Both the position numbers and the translations under genes were made by a program. Below, in pieces: positions 60,845 through 64,000 of a stretch of DNA of 64,000 nucleotides; the first letter of the stretch is position 1; the number at the start of each line of letters is the position of its first letter. The stretch is taken from positions 40,861 through 104,860 of the forward strand of contig CAZKAQ010000001.1 in the NCBI GenBank assembly GCA_964550655.1, in the 5' to 3' direction. Below the pieces are notes generated by a model. That model did not search any database. It was not told where the DNA came from and worked only from the letters and a program-made list of their open reading frames with translations. The stretch is from GCA-1730015 sp964550655. Its GTDB lineage: Bacteria > Pseudomonadota > Gammaproteobacteria > Granulosicoccales > Granulosicoccaceae.

Positions 60845-61891
60845 TTACGGGAATAAGGCAATTTGCTCCAGTCCGATTGCCTCATCATAGCCAGCCAGGA
60901 TGTTAAAGTTCTGTAGCGCCTGTCCCGAAGAACCTTTCACCAGATTGTCAAGTGCTGCTATTAAAATGACTCTGTTTTCGATACGGTCATCATATGCGTT
61001 AAGCATAACTTTGTTAGAACCTCTGACAAACTGTGTCTGTGGGTATACACCATTTGGTGAAAGGCTGATGAATATGTCATCGTTATAAAATTCATTCAGC
61101 GCTTCTCTGCATTGTGCACTGCTGTTGCCGTCAGTAAGCTTTGCGTAACAGGTTACAAGTTCACCGCGACTCATGGGAATAAGATGAGGGGTAAAGTTTA
61201 CCGTGATATTTTGTCCGGCCACACGGGTTATTTCTTGTTCGATCTCCGGCGCATGCCGATGTTGCGCTATAGCATAAGGCCCCATACCTTCCCCGGCCTC
61301 GCTAAAAAGCGTGTTCTGTTTAAGTGCGCGCCCGGCACCGGTGACGCCGGACTTTGCATCGATAATTAGATCAGTTGCATCGATCAGTCCTTCCTTCACC
61401 AGTGGCAGCAGCAACAGCAGAGTTGCGGTCGGGTAGCAACCGGGGCACGCTACCAGACGGGTATTTTTAATGTCTTCGCGATAGTGTTCTGACAGACCAT
61501 AGACAGCAATTTTCTGAAGCTCTGTTGCCGCATGTGGATTTCCATAGGTTGTTTCGTAGGTGTCTTTGTCTCGCAGCCGAAAATCTGCTGACATGTCAAT
61601 AATGTTCAGGTGTGCCGGTAGTGACTTGATCACTTTCTGGCTGGTCGCATGTGGCAGTCCACAGAAGACGGTGTCTATGGAATTCCAGTTAACCTCTTCA
61701 TTGGTGACCAGAGCTGGCAGACCACAACCGGATAGATGGGGAAAAACTTCATCGATTGATTTACCGGCATGGGTGGCACCGGTCAATGCATCAATTGAAA
61801 TGTGCGGATGCCTGAGTGCCAGACGGATCAGATCCGAGCCGGTGTAACCAGAGGCACCTACAATCGCCACACGGTTTTTTTTATTTGTCAT
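60845..61891 (-). CDS. argC: N-acetyl-gamma-glutamyl-phosphate reductase
   Basis: This 348-residue protein has AIVGASGYTGSDLIRLALRHPH (NADPH loop), the catalytic Cys in VACPGCYPTATLLLLLPL, and KSGVTGAGRALKQNTLF. It catalyses the third step of arginine synthesis: reduction of N-acetyl-glutamyl phosphate to the semialdehyde. Its length matches the common ArgC type. It is not clustered with other arg genes in the window. Confidence 0.97.
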   Translation of the reverse strand: MTNKKNRVAIVGASGYTGSDLIRLALRHPHISIDALTGATHAGKSIDEVFPHLSGCGLPALVTNEEVNWNSIDTVFCGLPHATSQKVIKSLPAHLNIIDMSADFRLRDKDTYETTYGNPHAATELQKIAVYGLSEHYREDIKNTRLVACPGCYPTATLLLLLPLVKEGLIDATDLIIDAKSGVTGAGRALKQNTLFSEAGEGMGPYAIAQHRHAPEIEQEITRVAGQNITVNFTPHLIPMSRGELVTCYAKLTDGNSSAQCREALNEFYNDDIFISLSPNGVYPQTQFVRGSNKVMLNAYDDRIENRVILIAALDNLVKGSSGQALQNFNILAGYDEAIGLEQIALFP

Positions 61892-61963
61892 TATCGGGTT
61901 ATTTTTGCTTGGGTTATTTTGGTGGTAAGGGTAAATATGCCGGGCGATTTAACTTATGGCGGT

Positions 61964-62503
61964 TCAGGCAGAATCTCCCGGATGGGGCACAGCCAGTACG
62001 GCGTCGGTCATCCAGCAGTTTTCATAAGGTGGTTCTGACTGGCGGGATAGTCTAAAGCTATACCAGTGCAGTTCTCCGCTCTGATCAACCACACCCGCCA
62101 ATAATTTTGCGTTAAAGCCGTCGTTGCTGACAAGTTTAACTTCGGTGCCGCGGTTGTTGAGCATTGGCTGATACTGTGCAGAGTCGAACAGTCTTGCGAA
62201 GTGTTCTACCGGGCCGGTTACTCTGCGATTTTCCGGTGAGGCAAATCTGAAGGTGGCACTAATGCCGGCGTCGGAGGCTTGCCGTAGCGCGTTGAGCTGG
62301 AAGGTAACCACTTGTCGGGGGGTCAGCGACGGTGACGGTTGCAGGCTTATGTCTTCAGCTGTATCTGCGTGGCTCGTTGTTGTGGCCAGCCATAGTAAAG
62401 CGAACATCCATATTTTAAAAAAACAGTGCCCGGTTTTAAAAATGTATCCGGGAATCGCTTGCGAAGTTGCTACAAGGGTTCGACTGTGTGCTGTTTGTTT
62501 CAT
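61964..62503 (-). CDS. DUF4864 secreted protein
   Basis: This 179-residue protein has an N-terminal export segment (IWMFALLWLATTTSHA; a second ATG at 62407 would also give a signal peptide). The DUF4864 domain shows VVTFQLNALRQASDAGISATFRFASPENRR, FARLFDSAQYQPML and a C-terminal W-M-T-D-A-V-L segment. Fold resembles NTF2-like proteins; function unknown. It lies upstream of argC on the same strand with a 72-base gap. Confidence 0.8.
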   Translation of the reverse strand: MKQTAHSRTLVATSQAIPGYIFKTGHCFFKIWMFALLWLATTTSHADTAEDISLQPSPSLTPRQVVTFQLNALRQASDAGISATFRFASPENRRVTGPVEHFARLFDSAQYQPMLNNRGTEVKLVSNDGFNAKLLAGVVDQSGELHWYSFRLSRQSEPPYENCWMTDAVLAVPHPGDSA

Positions 62504-62592
62504 ATTATTGGCTCTGTATCGGGGTCGGCCGGCCTTTTAGTTCGCTGCTCAACCTGTTGTACCAGATAGTTCGGTGTGAATAAAGATGCGTT

Positions 62593-62712
62593 ATGTGGGC
62601 TGTGTTGTGGGGCCGGGCGGTTGTTGTTCATAGACAGCGCTGTCTTATGTTGATTCTCGCTGTGTGTTTGTTAGCGCCTGTACAGGCAGACATTGCCTCC
62701 GGGGCATTCTGA
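62593..62712 (+). other. short frame ending in an orphan signal-peptide-like sequence
   Basis: A 39-codon frame whose second ATG (62647) begins MLILAVCLLAPVQADIASG and then stops at 62710. The last part looks like a signal peptide with a cleavage site after VQA but no mature protein. No ribosome site is visible. It may be a remnant of a lost secreted-protein gene, a small leader peptide, or chance. Confidence 0.25.
62632..62645. promoter_or_regulatory. 14-base perfect palindrome upstream of the MFS gene
   Basis: AGACAGCGCTGTCT is exactly self-complementary and shares the AGCGCT core of LacI-family operators, like the site at 6193-6206. It lies 100 bases before the MFS start. It could bind a LacI- or GntR-type repressor encoded elsewhere. 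Confidence 0.4.
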
Positions 62713-62744
62713 GCGCAGAATCAGATCTGAAATGAGAGAATTTT

Positions 62745-63965
62745 ATGACTAAGTCTGTAGTAACCGGCTGGCGTACTCCTGTGGTGGTTATCATTGCGGG
62801 TTGTCTGATCGCTATGATCGGATTTGGTGCGCGCTCGACTTTCGGGCTTTATCTCGATCCCTTAACGGCTACCCGCGGCTGGACGCGTGAGACATTTTCA
62901 CTGGCGCTGGCAATACAAAATCTGATGTGGGGTATCTGTTTGCCAATTGCCGGTGCGCTGGCTGATCGATATGGTGCATCGAGGGTTATTCTGTTTGGTG
63001 CGTTTATTTATTTCACCGGTATCTACGGCATGTCTGTCGCTGAGACCAGTGGCATGTTTCATTTGATGGCCGGTATGATTACCGGCACCGGCGTGGCATT
63101 CACTGCGTTTTCACTGGCAATGGCCGCCATGGCACGGGTAGTTGGAGTAGAACGGCGCTCAATGGTGTTGGGGCTCGGCACCGCGGCGGGGTCATTTGGC
63201 CAAGTATTTTTTTCACCACTGAGTCAGGGGTTTATCACCGCCTTTGGCTGGCAGCAGGCATTGGTGCTGCAAGCCGCCATTGTGATGTTGTTGATTCCGC
63301 TTGCGATGCTGCTGCCCGCGACAGGTGGTGGCGGAACAAACACAGAGAATGAACAGACACTAAGCGCTGCCTTGTCTGAGGCTTTCGGGCACCGGGGGTT
63401 TGTGTTGCTGACGCTTGGTTTTTTTGTCTGCGGTTTTCATGTGGCGTTTATCACAGTGCACTTTCCATCGTACATCAAAGATATTGGTCTCGCGGCTCAT
63501 GTAGGTGCCTGGTCGCTGGCCATAATTGGCTTGTTTAATATTGCAGGCTCTTTATTGTCTGGTATAGCGGGGCAGCGCTTCAGTAAGAAATCCGGGTTGA
63601 GTTTTATTTATTTAGCCCGTGCGATAGTCATTACGGCCCTGTTGTTACTGCCGAAAACAGAGCTGGTTATCTACGCCTTTGCGGCAATAATGGGGTTGCT
63701 ATGGTTATCTACCGTACCTTTAACCACGGGTATTGTGGCACAGGTCTTTGGTATTCGATATCTCGGCACACTATTCGGTGTGGTGTTTTTGAGTCATCAG
63801 ATTGGAAGCTTTATCGGTGTCTGGCTTGGCGGTCGACTTTACGATAGCAGCGGATCCTATGACAGCATGTGGTGGGCCGGGGTGATAGTCGGAGTGATTG
63901 CCGCTATCGTCCACTGGCCTATTAATGAAAAACCGCTTGCGCGTCTGCAAGGCAGCACTGCTTAG
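62745..63965 (+). CDS. MFS transporter, monocarboxylate/oxalate-formate-like
   Basis: This 406-residue protein has twelve membrane helices. The first half carries FGLYLDPLTATRGWTRETFSLALAIQN and ALADRYGASRVILFGA (the MFS A-motif region), typical of the MCT-like/OFA group. A GAGAG element lies 5 bases upstream of the ATG. No enzyme partner is adjacent within the window, so the substrate (probably a carboxylate) is unknown. Confidence 0.88.
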   Translation: MTKSVVTGWRTPVVVIIAGCLIAMIGFGARSTFGLYLDPLTATRGWTRETFSLALAIQNLMWGICLPIAGALADRYGASRVILFGAFIYFTGIYGMSVAETSGMFHLMAGMITGTGVAFTAFSLAMAAMARVVGVERRSMVLGLGTAAGSFGQVFFSPLSQGFITAFGWQQALVLQAAIVMLLIPLAMLLPATGGGGTNTENEQTLSAALSEAFGHRGFVLLTLGFFVCGFHVAFITVHFPSYIKDIGLAAHVGAWSLAIIGLFNIAGSLLSGIAGQRFSKKSGLSFIYLARAIVITALLLLPKTELVIYAFAAIMGLLWLSTVPLTTGIVAQVFGIRYLGTLFGVVFLSHQIGSFIGVWLGGRLYDSSGSYDSMWWAGVIVGVIAAIVHWPINEKPLARLQGSTA

Positions 63966-64000
63966 CAGGTGGCAGTAAAACTTTCAGTGCCACTTAACCT

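Overview
The window reads as a continuous, gene-dense chromosomal segment from a Gram-negative bacterium. Evidence includes an outer-membrane porin with a C-terminal phenylalanine, an OmpA-type protein, a lipoprotein, AmpG, MurQ and AnmK, and an ABC importer with a periplasmic binding protein. The gene mix suggests a free-living marine gammaproteobacterium: betaine-type osmolyte uptake, demethylating flavoproteins, Rieske oxygenases of the quaternary-amine type, calcium-binding repeats with a GG-C-S C-terminal sorting tail, and a Fur-type box on a porin. The taxon is inference; there is no rRNA or tRNA gene here. No insertion sequence, phage, CRISPR array or plasmid feature was seen.

Layout. 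(1) 0.1-4.7 kb: a lipoprotein followed by two tandem TPR-sulfotransferase fusions, all on the minus strand. (2) 4.8-7.4 kb: a porin with a Fur-overlapped promoter, an 813-base spacer, and a YceH-family gene. (3) 7.6-17.5 kb: a first osmolyte-uptake and catabolism cluster. proX-proW-proV, an M24 peptidase/creatinase-fold enzyme and an EamA transporter run leftward. A PhyH dioxygenase, an Asp/Glu-racemase-fold enzyme and an FAD-GcvT demethylase run rightward. (4) 17.6-22.7 kb: mixed genes (secreted unknown, Tm-1-like protein, DUF3047, PuuB-like oxidase, endostatin-like secreted protein). (5) 22.8-31.3 kb: a second catabolic cluster around an RpiR-type regulator. FAD-GcvT, enolase-superfamily and class III aminotransferase genes lie to the left. 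A Rieske oxygenase, a cysteine-less Asp/Glu-racemase homologue and a small sulfotransferase-like protein lie to the right. (6) 32.0-40.3 kb: a peptidoglycan-recycling island (murQ, anmK, a cytoplasmic GH84 hexosaminidase, ampG, a zinc amidase, an M19 dipeptidase and an NlpC/P60 endopeptidase) interrupted by a TlpA-like thioredoxin. (7) 40.3-44.3 kb: DUF4159, a PPOX-type flavoprotein and a large calcium-binding surface protein. (8) 44.3-47.1 kb: Rieske oxygenase plus two SDR dehydrogenases, with a perfect 20-base palindrome upstream. (9) 47.3-50.8 kb: an alpha/beta hydrolase translationally coupled to a NatA/NatB-type ABC exporter. (10) 51.0-57.7 kb: zinc-ribbon protein, isochorismatase-family hydrolase and an oppA-oppB-oppC-oppDF peptide transporter. 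(11) 57.9-64 kb: half an RCC1 propeller, a coiled-coil OmpA protein, argC, DUF4864 and an MFS carrier.

How the parts fit. Regions 3, 5 and 8 together encode uptake and oxidative N-demethylation of one or more methylated amino-acid osmolytes, in the style of proline betaine or glycine betaine breakdown. The exact substrates cannot be read from sequence, and no Rieske reductase gene is present. The RpiR-centred cluster at 22.8-31.3 kb is the best candidate for an undescribed pathway: it combines demethylases with a racemase-fold protein lacking both catalytic cysteines and with a sulfotransferase-like protein. Region 6 supports a near-complete muropeptide salvage route in which a GH84 enzyme may stand in for NagZ.
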